DNA from: Streptomyces sp. NBC_00554
GTDB taxonomy: Bacteria; Actinomycetota; Actinomycetes; Streptomycetales; Streptomycetaceae
Assembly (NCBI RefSeq): GCF_041431135.1
Contig: NZ_CP107799.1
Location: 1,116,001 to 1,180,000 of the forward strand
DNA: 64,000 bases
Direction: 5' to 3'
The notes under the pieces were generated by a model. It was given only the letters and a program-made list of their open reading frames with translations. It searched no databases and was not told where the DNA came from. A program made the translations under genes and the position numbers. Positions 36,112 through 44,872 of this stretch are shown in pieces. The first letter of the stretch is position 1; each line of letters opens with the position of its first letter.

Positions 36112-36990
36112 ATGACCAATGTTCGGACCTACTCGGATCTCGATGTCGCGGTTCGCAGCGACACGTCGGACGTGGGCGAGGGACCCGTCTTCGATCCTCG
36201 CACCGGCCGGCTCGTGTGGGTCGACATCTACGGCTGCAAGGTCTACGAGGACGACTTGTCCAGCGGTCGGCAGACCGTGACCGAGGTCGGCATGATGGTC
36301 GGTGCCGTGGCGCCGCGTGCCGACCATGACGGCTTCGTCGCCGCGGTGTCCGACGGGTTCGGCTTCATCGTCGACGGTGAGCTGAAAATGGTCGACCCGG
36401 TCCTGCCCGAACCGAACCTGCGTATGAACGACGGCAAGGTGGACTCGCGGGGACGGTTCTGGGCCGGCAGCAACGACATGAAGTTCGCCCCCGACCAAGG
36501 ACGGTTGCACCGCTGGGACGGCGAGTCCCCGAGCGTCGTCGAGGTGGGCGGCCTGGTGCTGCCGAACGGTCTTGGCTGGAACGCCGACGACACGGTCATG
36601 TACCTCGCCGACAGCTACGCCAACCTGCTCTACCGGGCGGACTTCTATTCGGAGCAGGGAACCCTCGGTCCTCTCGACGTCCTTGCCGAGACCGAGGGAC
36701 CGGGCGTCCCCGACGGCCTGGCGGTCGACGTGGACGGCTGCTTCTGGGTCGCCATGTTCGGAGGCCGCGAGGTACGCCGATACGATCCGGCCGGGCGTGT
36801 GGTCGGGGTCGTACCGGTGCCCGCCCACCAGCCGTCGAGCTGTGTCTTCGGCACGGACGGCCGTCTGTACATCACCTCCGCGCGCAACGGCCTGTCCGCC
36901 GAGGAACTGGCGCGCTACCCGCTGTCCGGTTCCGTCTTCGTCGTCGAGACCGGCACGACCGGGGTTCCCGTACAGCCGTTCTGGGCCTGA
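36112..36990 (+). CDS. SMP-30/gluconolactonase-family lactonase
   Basis: The ATG at 36112 follows CGGAGT, giving 292 residues. The six-bladed propeller motifs that bind the metal are present: VGEGPVFD (Glu), MNDGKVDSRGRFWAG (Asn), LPNGLGWN (Asn) and VPDGLAVDVDG (Asp). Such enzymes hydrolyse sugar lactones such as fucono- or gluconolactone. Between the fucosidase genes it would follow a sugar dehydrogenase and precede the sugar-acid dehydratase. A strong hairpin follows the gene. Confidence 0.88.
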   Translation: MTNVRTYSDLDVAVRSDTSDVGEGPVFDPRTGRLVWVDIYGCKVYEDDLSSGRQTVTEVGMMVGAVAPRADHDGFVAAVSDGFGFIVDGELKMVDPVLPEPNLRMNDGKVDSRGRFWAGSNDMKFAPDQGRLHRWDGESPSVVEVGGLVLPNGLGWNADDTVMYLADSYANLLYRADFYSEQGTLGPLDVLAETEGPGVPDGLAVDVDGCFWVAMFGGREVRRYDPAGRVVGVVPVPAHQPSSCVFGTDGRLYITSARNGLSAEELARYPLSGSVFVVETGTTGVPVQPFWA

Positions 36991-37045
36991 ACTCCTCCGC
37001 CCGACCCGGGAGTTCACCGCTCCCGAATCCGCGACCGTCAAGCAT

Positions 37046-37074
37046 TCGGCCACCCGCATCGTGCGGGTGGCCGA
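37046..37074. terminator. Strong bidirectional hairpin between convergent genes
   Basis: A perfect 13-base-pair stem (TCGGCCACCCGCA and TGCGGGTGGCCGA) with a three-base loop lies between the SMP-30 gene and the end of the minus-strand GH95 gene. Confidence 0.8.
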
Positions 37075-37100
37075 TTCCGTGCCGCCGGTGGCGTCCTCGT

Positions 37101-39485
37101 CTACCAGCGCAACGTCACCGATTCGCCGCGCCCGAGTCGTACGGTCCGGGTCACTCCGCCCGCGGTGACTTCGGTGGTACGGCCGCCCACGCTGCGGATC
37201 ACCGCTTGCCTGACCTTGCCGTCGCGCCAGGACACGTCAACTGAGAAGCCACCACGGGCGCCGACACCGGTGATCCGCCCCTTCTCGGCCCACGCGTCGG
37301 GCAGTGCGGGAAGCAACTCGATCCGACCGGGCCGGGAGTACACCAGCATCTCGACCATGGCCGACGGAGTGCCGAAGTTCGAGTCGATCTGGAAGATGCT
37401 GCTGGTGTCGTCGAGCGGCCATACGTCGAACAGGTTGAGGGCGGATCCGCCGGTGCTGCCCGTCGAGGGCCGCAGATTCGTCATGATCATCTCGTACGCC
37501 TTCTCGCCCTCCTTGAACCGGGCCCAGCACAGCGCGCGCCAGGCGTTGGCCCAGCCGTACAGGCTCGTGCCACGGTCGGTGAGCAGCTTCCGGACACCGG
37601 TGAGGAGTTCGGCGGATGAGGACTCCAGGCTGATGCGGTCGCCGGGGAAGAAGCCCATGAGCGGCGAGAGGTGGCGGTGCTGGACCTCGCCGAGGTTGTC
37701 GGGGGTCATCCACTCCTCCAGCCAGCCGGTGGTGGGGCTGACCTGCGGGAGATAGAGGCGGTCGCGCAGGCCGTCGATGACCTTCCGGTAGGCCTTGTCC
37801 TTGCCGAGCGTCGCACTCGCGGTGTGGAAGTTGGTGAACAGCGCCCACACCAGTTCCTGCGCGTAGGTGATGCCCATGGCATCCTGCGGTCCGTGCTCGG
37901 GTGACCAGTCCTTGTCGTTCACGAGGACCTCGCGCGACTGCCCGGTCGCGGGGTCGGTGACGGTGACGGGCACCAGCCGGGCTTCCCAGAACTCGCAGGC
38001 GCCCTTGAGCAGTGGGTAGATGCGGGCGAGCAGCCGGGTGTCCTGCGTGTACTCGTAGTGCTCGAAGATGGTGTTCACGAGCCAGGCGCTGCCTGCCGGG
38101 TGCCACTGCCAGCCCGAGCCGCCGTGGATGTTGGTGGAGATGCCGACGGTCCAGCCGGCGACCTTGCCCGAGGAGTTACGGAAGCGGTTGCGCGGGTCGT
38201 TGAAGAGCCGCACCGTGGTGTCGGTCCAGGCCGGCAGTTGGGCCAGGCAGTAGTCGGTGAGGGCGTCGAAGCAGCTGGGCAGGCCGGTCCGGTCGGCCAT
38301 CCAGTAGTTCATCTGGATGTTGACGTCGGTGTGGTAATCACCCATCCAACCAGGGGTGTTGGTGTCGATCCACGCTCCCTGAAGACCCATCGGCAGGCTG
38401 TCGCGCGAGCCGCAGATCATCAGGTAGCGGCCGAACTGGAGGTAGGACGCCTCCAGTTCGGGATCGGGTGCGGCACCGTCCTGGGCGCGGGTCTGGAGGC
38501 GGGTCCAGGTGTCGAGTTGGCGCTGCTGTTCGGTGGAGGTTCCGAGCGACAGTGTCATCGCGTCGAAGAGGTTCCGGTAGTCGGCGATGTGGGTGGCAGC
38601 GAGGCTGCCGGGCGCCTGGGCGGCTGCTGTACGGACCTTCTCCCGGGCCAGAGCCTGGGGGTCGACGGACGGGTCGCGGTAGCCCTGGGCGAAGTCGGGG
38701 GCGTAGTCGGTGCCACCGCTGAAGATGACGGTCAGATCGCCGCAGCCGGTGAAGTCCACGCCGGAGCCCGTGACTTCGACCCGACCGGTGCCGCTGACCG
38801 CCGTGATGGCGGCGCCGTAGCGCAGGCCGTTGTCGAAGGCGGCACCGAAGGAAGCGGTGGCATCGGAGGTGTTGGCGACCGTGTTCTCACCGTGGGTGCC
38901 GGCCAGGGTGATCCGACCGGTGTAGGTGCCGCCGCCGCTCTGCGAGAAGCGTACGACCACGACGTCGTCCGGGTGGCTGGCGTACACCTCGCGCCGGTAC
39001 GTCACGCCGTTCTGCGTGTACGAGGCCGTGACCAGGCCGTTGCTCAAGTCCAGGGTGTGGCCGGGTATCTCGACGGTGAGGTGGGCGAGTTGGGTCAGGG
39101 TTCCGAACGCCGTCTGGTCGTAGGGGAACTGGCCGTCGCTGCTGAGCACGTCGTTGCGCCCGCCGGTCCACATGGTGGCGTCGGTGATGTAGAGCGTTTC
39201 GTCGGCGGGGTCCCCGCCGACGAGGGCACCGAGCCGTCCGTTTCCGATGGGCAGGCCCTGCTGGATCATGTTGCCCGCGGCCGCGGGCGCCGTGTGCCAC
39301 AGGCGCACCGCCGTGCTGTCGTCCACCCGGGGGTCGGTGGCGGGCCGGTGCGGCTCGGCCGCGGCGGCGGTGAAGGCCGGCAGTCCCGCGAAGGCGGCGA
39401 GGGTTCCCGCGGCGCCGGAGCCGGTCAGCTCAAGGAATCTCCGGCGACTCGGGAAGTCCGGGTGGGCAGGCTGGCGCGAGCTCAT
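37101..39485 (-). CDS. GH95-family alpha-L-fucosidase, Tat-exported
   Basis: This 794-residue protein has a twin-arginine signal (SRRRFLELTGSGAAGTLAAF). The GH95 motifs are NMIQQGLPIGNGRLGAL, the Asn pair in HTDVNIQMNYW, KDWSPEHGPQ (Glu region), FQIDSNFGTPSAM (Asp region) and a C-terminal LLPALPDAW. The start at 39485 follows AGGAGG. It differs from the GH95 at 30479 in carrying a signal and in many loops, which suggests extracellular defucosylation of a polymer, with the cytoplasmic enzyme finishing short products. Xyloglucan or arabinogalactan side chains are plausible targets. Confidence 0.9.
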   Translation of the reverse strand: MSSRQPAHPDFPSRRRFLELTGSGAAGTLAAFAGLPAFTAAAAEPHRPATDPRVDDSTAVRLWHTAPAAAGNMIQQGLPIGNGRLGALVGGDPADETLYITDATMWTGGRNDVLSSDGQFPYDQTAFGTLTQLAHLTVEIPGHTLDLSNGLVTASYTQNGVTYRREVYASHPDDVVVVRFSQSGGGTYTGRITLAGTHGENTVANTSDATASFGAAFDNGLRYGAAITAVSGTGRVEVTGSGVDFTGCGDLTVIFSGGTDYAPDFAQGYRDPSVDPQALAREKVRTAAAQAPGSLAATHIADYRNLFDAMTLSLGTSTEQQRQLDTWTRLQTRAQDGAAPDPELEASYLQFGRYLMICGSRDSLPMGLQGAWIDTNTPGWMGDYHTDVNIQMNYWMADRTGLPSCFDALTDYCLAQLPAWTDTTVRLFNDPRNRFRNSSGKVAGWTVGISTNIHGGSGWQWHPAGSAWLVNTIFEHYEYTQDTRLLARIYPLLKGACEFWEARLVPVTVTDPATGQSREVLVNDKDWSPEHGPQDAMGITYAQELVWALFTNFHTASATLGKDKAYRKVIDGLRDRLYLPQVSPTTGWLEEWMTPDNLGEVQHRHLSPLMGFFPGDRISLESSSAELLTGVRKLLTDRGTSLYGWANAWRALCWARFKEGEKAYEMIMTNLRPSTGSTGGSALNLFDVWPLDDTSSIFQIDSNFGTPSAMVEMLVYSRPGRIELLPALPDAWAEKGRITGVGARGGFSVDVSWRDGKVRQAVIRSVGGRTTEVTAGGVTRTVRLGRGESVTLRW

Positions 39486-39664
39486 GAGGGCTGTTCCTCC
39501 TGGGGAGTTCTGATGCGCAAAGTGCTGCTCAGAAAGGCAGGAGAAACATAGATCCGGTAATTGGGGAGCTCAAGGTCCCTGACATTCGCATAGAGCATCC
39601 TGGTTATTCGCGGAATGTCCTTCGCGTCGGTGCCGGTTCCCTCCCCCATCGAGGACCGTCGCGA

Positions 39665-41218
39665 TCACAGCACCGCTCCGATCCGCCACGGGGCGATCTC
39701 CTCGGAACCGAACCCGAGCAGCTCGGACTTGCTCGGCTCGCCCGAGGCCAGGTCCACCAAACGCTCGAACAGCCTTACGCCCGTGGTGATCTGCTCCTCG
39801 CGGGTGAACGCGGCCCCGGCGTCGAAGTCCATGTCGCCGGCCATGTGCTGGTACAACCGGCTGGTCGTGGTGATCTTGAGGCAGGGGGCCGGGCGGGAGC
39901 CGAACACCGAACCGCGGCCGGTGGTGAAGGCCAGCAGGTTCGCCCCGCCGGCCACCATGCCGGTCGCCGACACCGGGTCGTAGCCGGGGGTGTCCATATA
40001 GGTCAGCCCCGGGGCCTCGACCCGCTGGGCGTAGTCGACGACTGCCCGCAACGGGCTGCTGCCACCCTTGAGGACCGCGCCCAGCGACTTCTCCCAGATG
40101 GTGGTGATGCCCCCGTCGCGGTTGCCGCGCGAGGGATTGTTGTCCAGCTCGGCCCCGTTGGCGCGGACGTATCCCTTCCACCACTCCAGGATCTCGTCGA
40201 GCCGATCGGCCAGTCCCGCTTCGGCGGCCCGCGCCGCGAGCAGATGCTCGGCCCCGAAGATCTCCGGTGTCTCCCCGAGGATCGCCCGGCCTCCGGCGGC
40301 GACCAGCAGGTCGGCGGCAACTCCCAGAGCGGGGTTGGCGGTCAGGCCGGAGTAGGCGTCGCTGCCGCCGCACTGCAGGCCCAGGGTGAGCCCGGACAGC
40401 GGCAGCGGCTCCCGGCGAAGTCCGGCGACCCCCTCCGCGATCACCGCGACCCGCCGCAGCGCCTCGTTCACCGTCGCGACCGACCCGCCCAACTCCTGGA
40501 TGGTCAGCTGCTCGACCGGGCGGTGCAGGTCCTCCAGAAAGTTCTCGGGCTGGTTGACCTCGCAGCCGAGGCTGACGGAAACGACCCCGACGAGGTTGGG
40601 ATGGGCGGCATAGCCGCGCAGGGTGCGGCGCAGGATCTCGTCGCCCCGGCCGCCCTCCGCCAGGCCGCAGCCCAGGTCATGGCCAAGGGCGATCACCCCG
40701 TCCAGGCCGGGGGTCCCGGCGTGCGCGGCCTCCGCCGCCTGGGCGACCATTCGGGACACCGTGGCGGCGCAGTTCACCGACGGCAGGATTCCTATGTAGT
40801 TGCGGGTCGCCACGGCGCCTCCGGGCCGCTTGTAGCCAAGGAAATGGTCGCGCGTCGGGGCCACTGGCGGCGTCCACGGGACGGCGGTCTGCCGGGCGTC
40901 GCCGCGATTGGGCGAGGCCGCGCCCCTGACCTCGACGTTGTGGACGTGGACATGGCTGCCCGGCGTGATCGGAGCCGTCGCGTACCCGATCACGGCTCCG
41001 TATTTCACGATCGCCCGGCCCGCCGGGATGTCGGTCAGCGCGACCTTGTGGCCGGCCGGAATGTCCTGAGTGATCGGGATCCGCGCCGGACCGGCGTCGC
41101 AGACCGCCCCCTCGGGCAGATCGTCCAACGTCAGTCCGACGTTGTCGGCGCTGCGGTCGGCCACCAGTAGCCGGGGCCGCCCTAAAGCGGGCACGAGGCC
41201 GTCCGTCGTCTCACTCAC
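39665..41218 (-). CDS. UxaA/GarD-type altronate or galactarate dehydratase
   Basis: The start is taken as GTG 41218, six bases behind GAAGGAG, rather than the GTG at 41266, which lacks such a site. The 517-residue protein has an N-terminal SAF-like domain (DIPAGHKVALTDIPAGRAIVKYG) and the UxaA catalytic body (GYKRPGGAVATRNYIGILPSVNCAA; LGCGLAEGG; GLQCGGSDAYSG; NPSRGNRDGGITTIWEKSLGA). Such iron-dependent dehydratases act on altronate or galactarate, giving 2-keto-3-deoxy acids. It precedes the exported GH95 gene. Its fit with a fucose route is unclear; it may serve uronic acids released with fucose. Confidence 0.87.
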   Translation of the reverse strand: MSETTDGLVPALGRPRLLVADRSADNVGLTLDDLPEGAVCDAGPARIPITQDIPAGHKVALTDIPAGRAIVKYGAVIGYATAPITPGSHVHVHNVEVRGAASPNRGDARQTAVPWTPPVAPTRDHFLGYKRPGGAVATRNYIGILPSVNCAATVSRMVAQAAEAAHAGTPGLDGVIALGHDLGCGLAEGGRGDEILRRTLRGYAAHPNLVGVVSVSLGCEVNQPENFLEDLHRPVEQLTIQELGGSVATVNEALRRVAVIAEGVAGLRREPLPLSGLTLGLQCGGSDAYSGLTANPALGVAADLLVAAGGRAILGETPEIFGAEHLLAARAAEAGLADRLDEILEWWKGYVRANGAELDNNPSRGNRDGGITTIWEKSLGAVLKGGSSPLRAVVDYAQRVEAPGLTYMDTPGYDPVSATGMVAGGANLLAFTTGRGSVFGSRPAPCLKITTTSRLYQHMAGDMDFDAGAAFTREEQITTGVRLFERLVDLASGEPSKSELLGFGSEEIAPWRIGAVL

Positions 41219-41629
41219 TCGAGCTCCTTCAAACTGACGTACGGCGTCCGCTGCCGAATCCGGCACCTTCCGCTGTCGTGGCGCAAACGCTAGGCGGCGA
41301 TTGCTGCTGTTGAGAAGCGTGAAAATCGGATGGAAAACATCTGTCAGACGACTGACGCAGACAATTGCGCGCGCAATGGCTCATGGTGGCCACCATCCGG
41401 TGGTCCACTTCAACCTGCTCGCGCGACTCCCCGCAGGGACAGATGCCCGATCCACCGCGTCCGCGCCATCGGCTTCGCCGCTCTGGGCCCCTACCGCCCC
41501 GAGAGTGCCCCCGCGCCCTTCCTGCACGCTCCCTTGACAGCCCTTACGACCCTCCCGAAACTACCGAACATTCGGTTGATGACGACGACTGAGTCAGCTG
41601 CAGATCCTCACCAACCTCAAGGGAGCCGC
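41219..41629. promoter_or_regulatory. Divergent promoter region between the UxaA-type and CocE-type genes
   Basis: This 411-base gap holds two neighbouring palindromes at 41343-41377 near the dehydratase side. On the rightward side there is a TTGACA at 41534-41539 and an ACCGAA-CA-TTCGGT repeat at 41563-41576. No small gene was recognised. Confidence 0.45.
41364..41377. promoter_or_regulatory. Perfect palindrome, operator candidate
   Basis: ATTGCGCGCGCAAT is a perfect 14-base palindrome with a central CG, like LacI-type operators. A second inverted repeat, GTCAG-ACGA-CTGAC, lies just before it at 41343-41356. The regulator is not encoded next to the site. Confidence 0.5.
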
Positions 41630-43423
41630 ATGACAGGGTCCAAGGTCGGAAACAAGGTCAAGCTGTCGCGCGCGGCCTCGGTACTGGCCGGCGGTTCGGC
41701 AGCGCTCGTCCTCTTGGTGGCGGGACAGACAGCGACCACCGCCGCGCCCGCCTCAGCTTCTGCCTGGCAGCCGCCGGCGCCCACGTTCGCGACGAGCGAG
41801 CCCGTGCGCACCACCGTCACCATGGACGACGGCGTGAAGATCGCGGTCGACATCGTCTATCCGACCGACCCGAGCACCGGGGCACGCGCGTCGGGCGATT
41901 TCCCTGTGCTGCTGGCGCAGAACCCCTACGGCACGCAGCCTTCCGACCCTGCCGACAACGGCACCTACTTCGTTCAGCGGGGATACGTCTTCGTGGTCTC
42001 CGCGGTACGGGGCACCGGTGACTCCGGCGGACAACTCGACTGGTTCGGTGACCGGCAGGGCAAGGACGGAGCCAACCTCGTCAACTGGGCGGCCCACACG
42101 CTGTCGGGGTCCAACGGCAAGGTGGGGCTTGAGGGTTGCTCCTACCTCGAAGTGAACCAGTGGTTCACCGCAGCGGCTGTGGGCAAGAACTCCGCTCTCA
42201 AAGCCATCGCACCGTTCTGCACCGATTCGGACTTCTACAACGACCTCACGGCCAACGGCGGCATCCCCACCTCTTTCGTGGCCAACATCGCCCGAGCCCA
42301 ACCACGCGGTCCAGAAGACGACCCTGCGACCGACCCGCAGTCCGTGACGATCACCCAGCAAGCCAACGGCGGCTCACGCTCGTACAACGATGCCTATTGG
42401 CGGGCGCGAGACGTCCAGAAACTCATGCCGCGGATCGTGAGCAACAGCATTCCGGCGCTCAGCCAAGCCGGGTGGGAGGACCTGTTCCCCGGTGGGAACC
42501 TCGGCGCTTATGTCGCGGCCCAAAACGCCTACTTCCACCGGCCGTTGACCGATCCGATCGCACCGGGCGACCCCGTCACCGGCCGGTACCAGGCGATCGT
42601 CGGGCCCTGGACCCATGGCGAGCACGTCAACGAAGCCACCTTGCAGGCCATTCGCCTGGAATGGTTCGACACCTGGCTCAAGAACGCACCCACCGGCATG
42701 GCCGCCACCTCGAAACCTCTGCACCTGTTCGAGAACGGCGCGAACACCTGGATCGACAGTTCCGCATGGCCGCTGTCCCTGGACGCTCGGACCTACTACC
42801 TCGGCAACGGGTCGCTGACGGCAACCAAGCCCACGGAGCAGGGAAGCGACAGTCTCTCCTGGGGCGCGTCGACCGCAGGAAGCACACTGACCTACACAAC
42901 GGCCCCGCTCGCCGACACAGCCCTGCTCAACGGACCGGCCGACGTCACCCTCTACGCCAGATCAACGACCGTCGAGACCGAACTGACGGCCACACTGAAC
43001 ATCGTTGCGCCGGACGGCACGGTGACCAAGCAAGCCGACGGAATCCTCCTGGGCAGCCAACGCGCCTTGGACACCGGCGAAAGCTGGTACGGCAAGAACA
43101 AGGCACTTCTCAAGCCCAGCCACCCCTTCACCCAAGCCTCACAGCAACCCGTGACACCCGGCCGGACCACCCGGTACGACATCTCCCTGCTGCCGAACTT
43201 CACGAGGATCCCGGCCGGTTACAGGATCCAGGTCACCATCAACAGCCAGCCGTCGGTCGACTTCCACTTCCCGGTCTCCCCCACCCCGCAGCAACTGGCC
43301 AACCTGACCGGCGGTCTGTACACCATTGAACGCTCCGCGGAAGCGGCATCGTTCGTCAATCTTCCGCTGACATCACCCGGTACGGCGACCCCCAGCAACG
43401 ACAACTGGGGGCCGGCGTCCTGA
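41630..43423 (+). CDS. Secreted CocE/NonD-family alpha/beta hydrolase (X-Pro dipeptidyl-peptidase S15-like)
   Basis: The ATG at 41630 follows AAGGGAG and gives 597 residues, with a secretion signal ending near ATTAAPASA. The S15/CocE core shows FPVLLAQNPYG, AVRGTGDSGGQ, a nucleophile elbow EGCSYLEV, the acid region QAGWEDLFPG and the His in GPWTHGEH. A C-terminal jelly-roll domain follows (VTLYARSTTVETELTATLN). Such enzymes cleave peptides or esters. The elbow is G-x-S-x-L rather than the usual G-x-S-x-G, so activity should not be assumed. It has no evident link to the sugar genes. Confidence 0.85.
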   Translation: MTGSKVGNKVKLSRAASVLAGGSAALVLLVAGQTATTAAPASASAWQPPAPTFATSEPVRTTVTMDDGVKIAVDIVYPTDPSTGARASGDFPVLLAQNPYGTQPSDPADNGTYFVQRGYVFVVSAVRGTGDSGGQLDWFGDRQGKDGANLVNWAAHTLSGSNGKVGLEGCSYLEVNQWFTAAAVGKNSALKAIAPFCTDSDFYNDLTANGGIPTSFVANIARAQPRGPEDDPATDPQSVTITQQANGGSRSYNDAYWRARDVQKLMPRIVSNSIPALSQAGWEDLFPGGNLGAYVAAQNAYFHRPLTDPIAPGDPVTGRYQAIVGPWTHGEHVNEATLQAIRLEWFDTWLKNAPTGMAATSKPLHLFENGANTWIDSSAWPLSLDARTYYLGNGSLTATKPTEQGSDSLSWGASTAGSTLTYTTAPLADTALLNGPADVTLYARSTTVETELTATLNIVAPDGTVTKQADGILLGSQRALDTGESWYGKNKALLKPSHPFTQASQQPVTPGRTTRYDISLLPNFTRIPAGYRIQVTINSQPSVDFHFPVSPTPQQLANLTGGLYTIERSAEAASFVNLPLTSPGTATPSNDNWGPAS

Positions 43424-43453
43424 CCCGACCGCGTGGGCACGGGCAGCAGCGGT

Positions 43454-43834
43454 TCAGAGCGGGTTGAGGCGGGCCTTGAGCAGGCAGAACTCATTGCCTT
43501 CGGGGTCGGTCAGGACATGCCACTGCTCCTCCCCCGTTTGGCCGATGTCCGCCGGGCGCGCACCGAGCTTCAGGAGGCGTTCGAGCTCGGCATCCTGATC
43601 GCGGTCGGTCGCGTTGACGTCGATGTGCAGCCGGGACTTCCCCTTCTCCGGCTCATCCCTGCGACTGAGGATGATCGTCGGCTGCGGACCGCCGAACCCC
43701 TCGCGCGGCCCGATCTCCAGCGTGCCGTCGTCCTCGCGATCGAGCACGACGAAGTCCAGGACCTCGCACCAGAACCGCGCCAGCACCTCGGGGTCGCGGC
43801 AACCGAGCACGAGCTCACTGATACGACATGCCAT
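43454..43834 (-). CDS. VOC (glyoxalase/bleomycin-resistance) family protein
   Basis: The ATG at 43834 (MACRISELVLGCRDP) gives 126 residues with the betaalphabetabetabeta VOC fold: SELVLGCRDPEVLARFWCEVL at the start, RLHIDVNATDRD in the middle and WHVLTDPEGNEFCLL at the end. The His and Glu positions could bind a metal. Family members include dioxygenases, glyoxalases and resistance proteins, so no function is assigned. It is convergent to the CocE-type gene. Confidence 0.85.
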   Translation of the reverse strand: MACRISELVLGCRDPEVLARFWCEVLDFVVLDREDDGTLEIGPREGFGGPQPTIILSRRDEPEKGKSRLHIDVNATDRDQDAELERLLKLGARPADIGQTGEEQWHVLTDPEGNEFCLLKARLNPL

Positions 43835-43969
43835 AACGAAACCTGCTCTCAGCCTCGGAACTGCCAGGGAGGCCACAAGCGAACCTTGTGGGCTCCCAGC
43901 AGTGAAAACAACCCCGCGACCGTACCGGACAAGGCGCGCACCGGCGAAGTGATTTCAGGGTGCTTGGCT

Positions 43970-44779
43970 TCAGTCGAACAGATCGGGCTGTTCCGCGGTG
44001 ATCTGGTCCCACAGGGGGCGGAATTGGAACCAGCCCGGAAGCGCGCCGGAGATCTGTGAACGCACCATCCGCGCCGTCTCGGAGTCGATCAGCTTCGGCT
44101 TGCCGGCGGCCATGGCCAGGAGCTGCGCCTGGCAGGACCGCTCCATGGTGATGAAGTACCAGGCGGCCTCGGCCACGGACTGCCCGACCGTGAGCAGCCC
44201 GTGGTTCTGCAGGACGACGGCCTTGGCGCTGCCCAGAGCCACACCGATCTTGCGGCCCTCCTCCGTATCGTTCACGACCCCTTGATAGTCCGAGTAGAGG
44301 CCGTGGTCCTCGAAGAAGGCACAGGAGTCCTGCGTGATCGGGTCCAGCCGGATACCCAGGCTCGAGAAGGCCTTTCCGTGCAGTGAGTGGGTGTGCGCGG
44401 CCGCGACCACATCGGGCCGCGCCCGGTGCACTTCGGAGTGGATGCAGAAGGCGGCGTTGTTGACCGGCCGCTTCCCCTCCAGCAGGGTGCCGTCGTGGTC
44501 GACGAGGATCAGGTCCGAGACCCGTATCTGGCTGAACGCCATCCCGAAGGGGTTGACCCAGAAGGCCGTGGGGTTCTCCGGGTCGCGTGCGGTGATGTGG
44601 CCGGCCACCCCTTCCGAGAAGCCGAAGCGGGCGAACACGCGGAAGGCCGCCGCGAGTTCCTGCTTTCGGACTTGCCGCTCCTCTTCGACGGACAGGTTCT
44701 CCGGCGGCAAGGGCAGGGTGACGCCCTCGGCCATGGGGCCGACGGATGCCTGCTGGACGGCTGTGGGTGTCAGGGACAT
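43970..44779 (-). CDS. Class II aldolase/adducin-family protein
   Basis: The ATG at 44779 follows GGCAGGAA, giving 269 residues. The fold is that of fuculose-phosphate aldolase: GHITARDPENPTAFWVNP, the zinc His pair in AAHTHSLHG and the third His in VLQNHGLL are present. Sugar-phosphate aldolases and decarboxylases share this fold. Without a kinase nearby, a retro-aldol or decarboxylation step on an unphosphorylated acid or keto compound is possible. It lies downstream of the aldehyde dehydrogenase and is probably cotranscribed with it. Confidence 0.87.
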   Translation of the reverse strand: MSLTPTAVQQASVGPMAEGVTLPLPPENLSVEEERQVRKQELAAAFRVFARFGFSEGVAGHITARDPENPTAFWVNPFGMAFSQIRVSDLILVDHDGTLLEGKRPVNNAAFCIHSEVHRARPDVVAAAHTHSLHGKAFSSLGIRLDPITQDSCAFFEDHGLYSDYQGVVNDTEEGRKIGVALGSAKAVVLQNHGLLTVGQSVAEAAWYFITMERSCQAQLLAMAAGKPKLIDSETARMVRSQISGALPGWFQFRPLWDQITAEQPDLFD

Positions 44780-44797
44780 GGGTTTCCTGCCTCTCAA

Positions 44798-44872
44798 CGT
44801 TCCTACGGGTCGGGCTACTTCTTGTTCTTGCGGACGCGGCTACTGCTCGTTCGTGCGGGTGCCGCTACTTCT
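44798..44872. repeat. Three 25-base tandem repeats across the aldehyde dehydrogenase stop codon
   Basis: Units start at 44798, 44823 and 44848 and keep the pattern cGTTC..GCGG...C.GCTACT.CT. The unit at 44848 holds the dehydrogenase's TAG stop, and the other two extend towards the aldolase gene. The gap between the two genes consists mostly of this array. Confidence 0.82.

Noticed and set aside
39665..41266. Longer start (GTG 41266) for the UxaA-type protein
   Set aside because: GTG 41218 has GAAGGAG at the right distance and begins just before the SAF-like domain; the longer form adds 16 unmatched residues.
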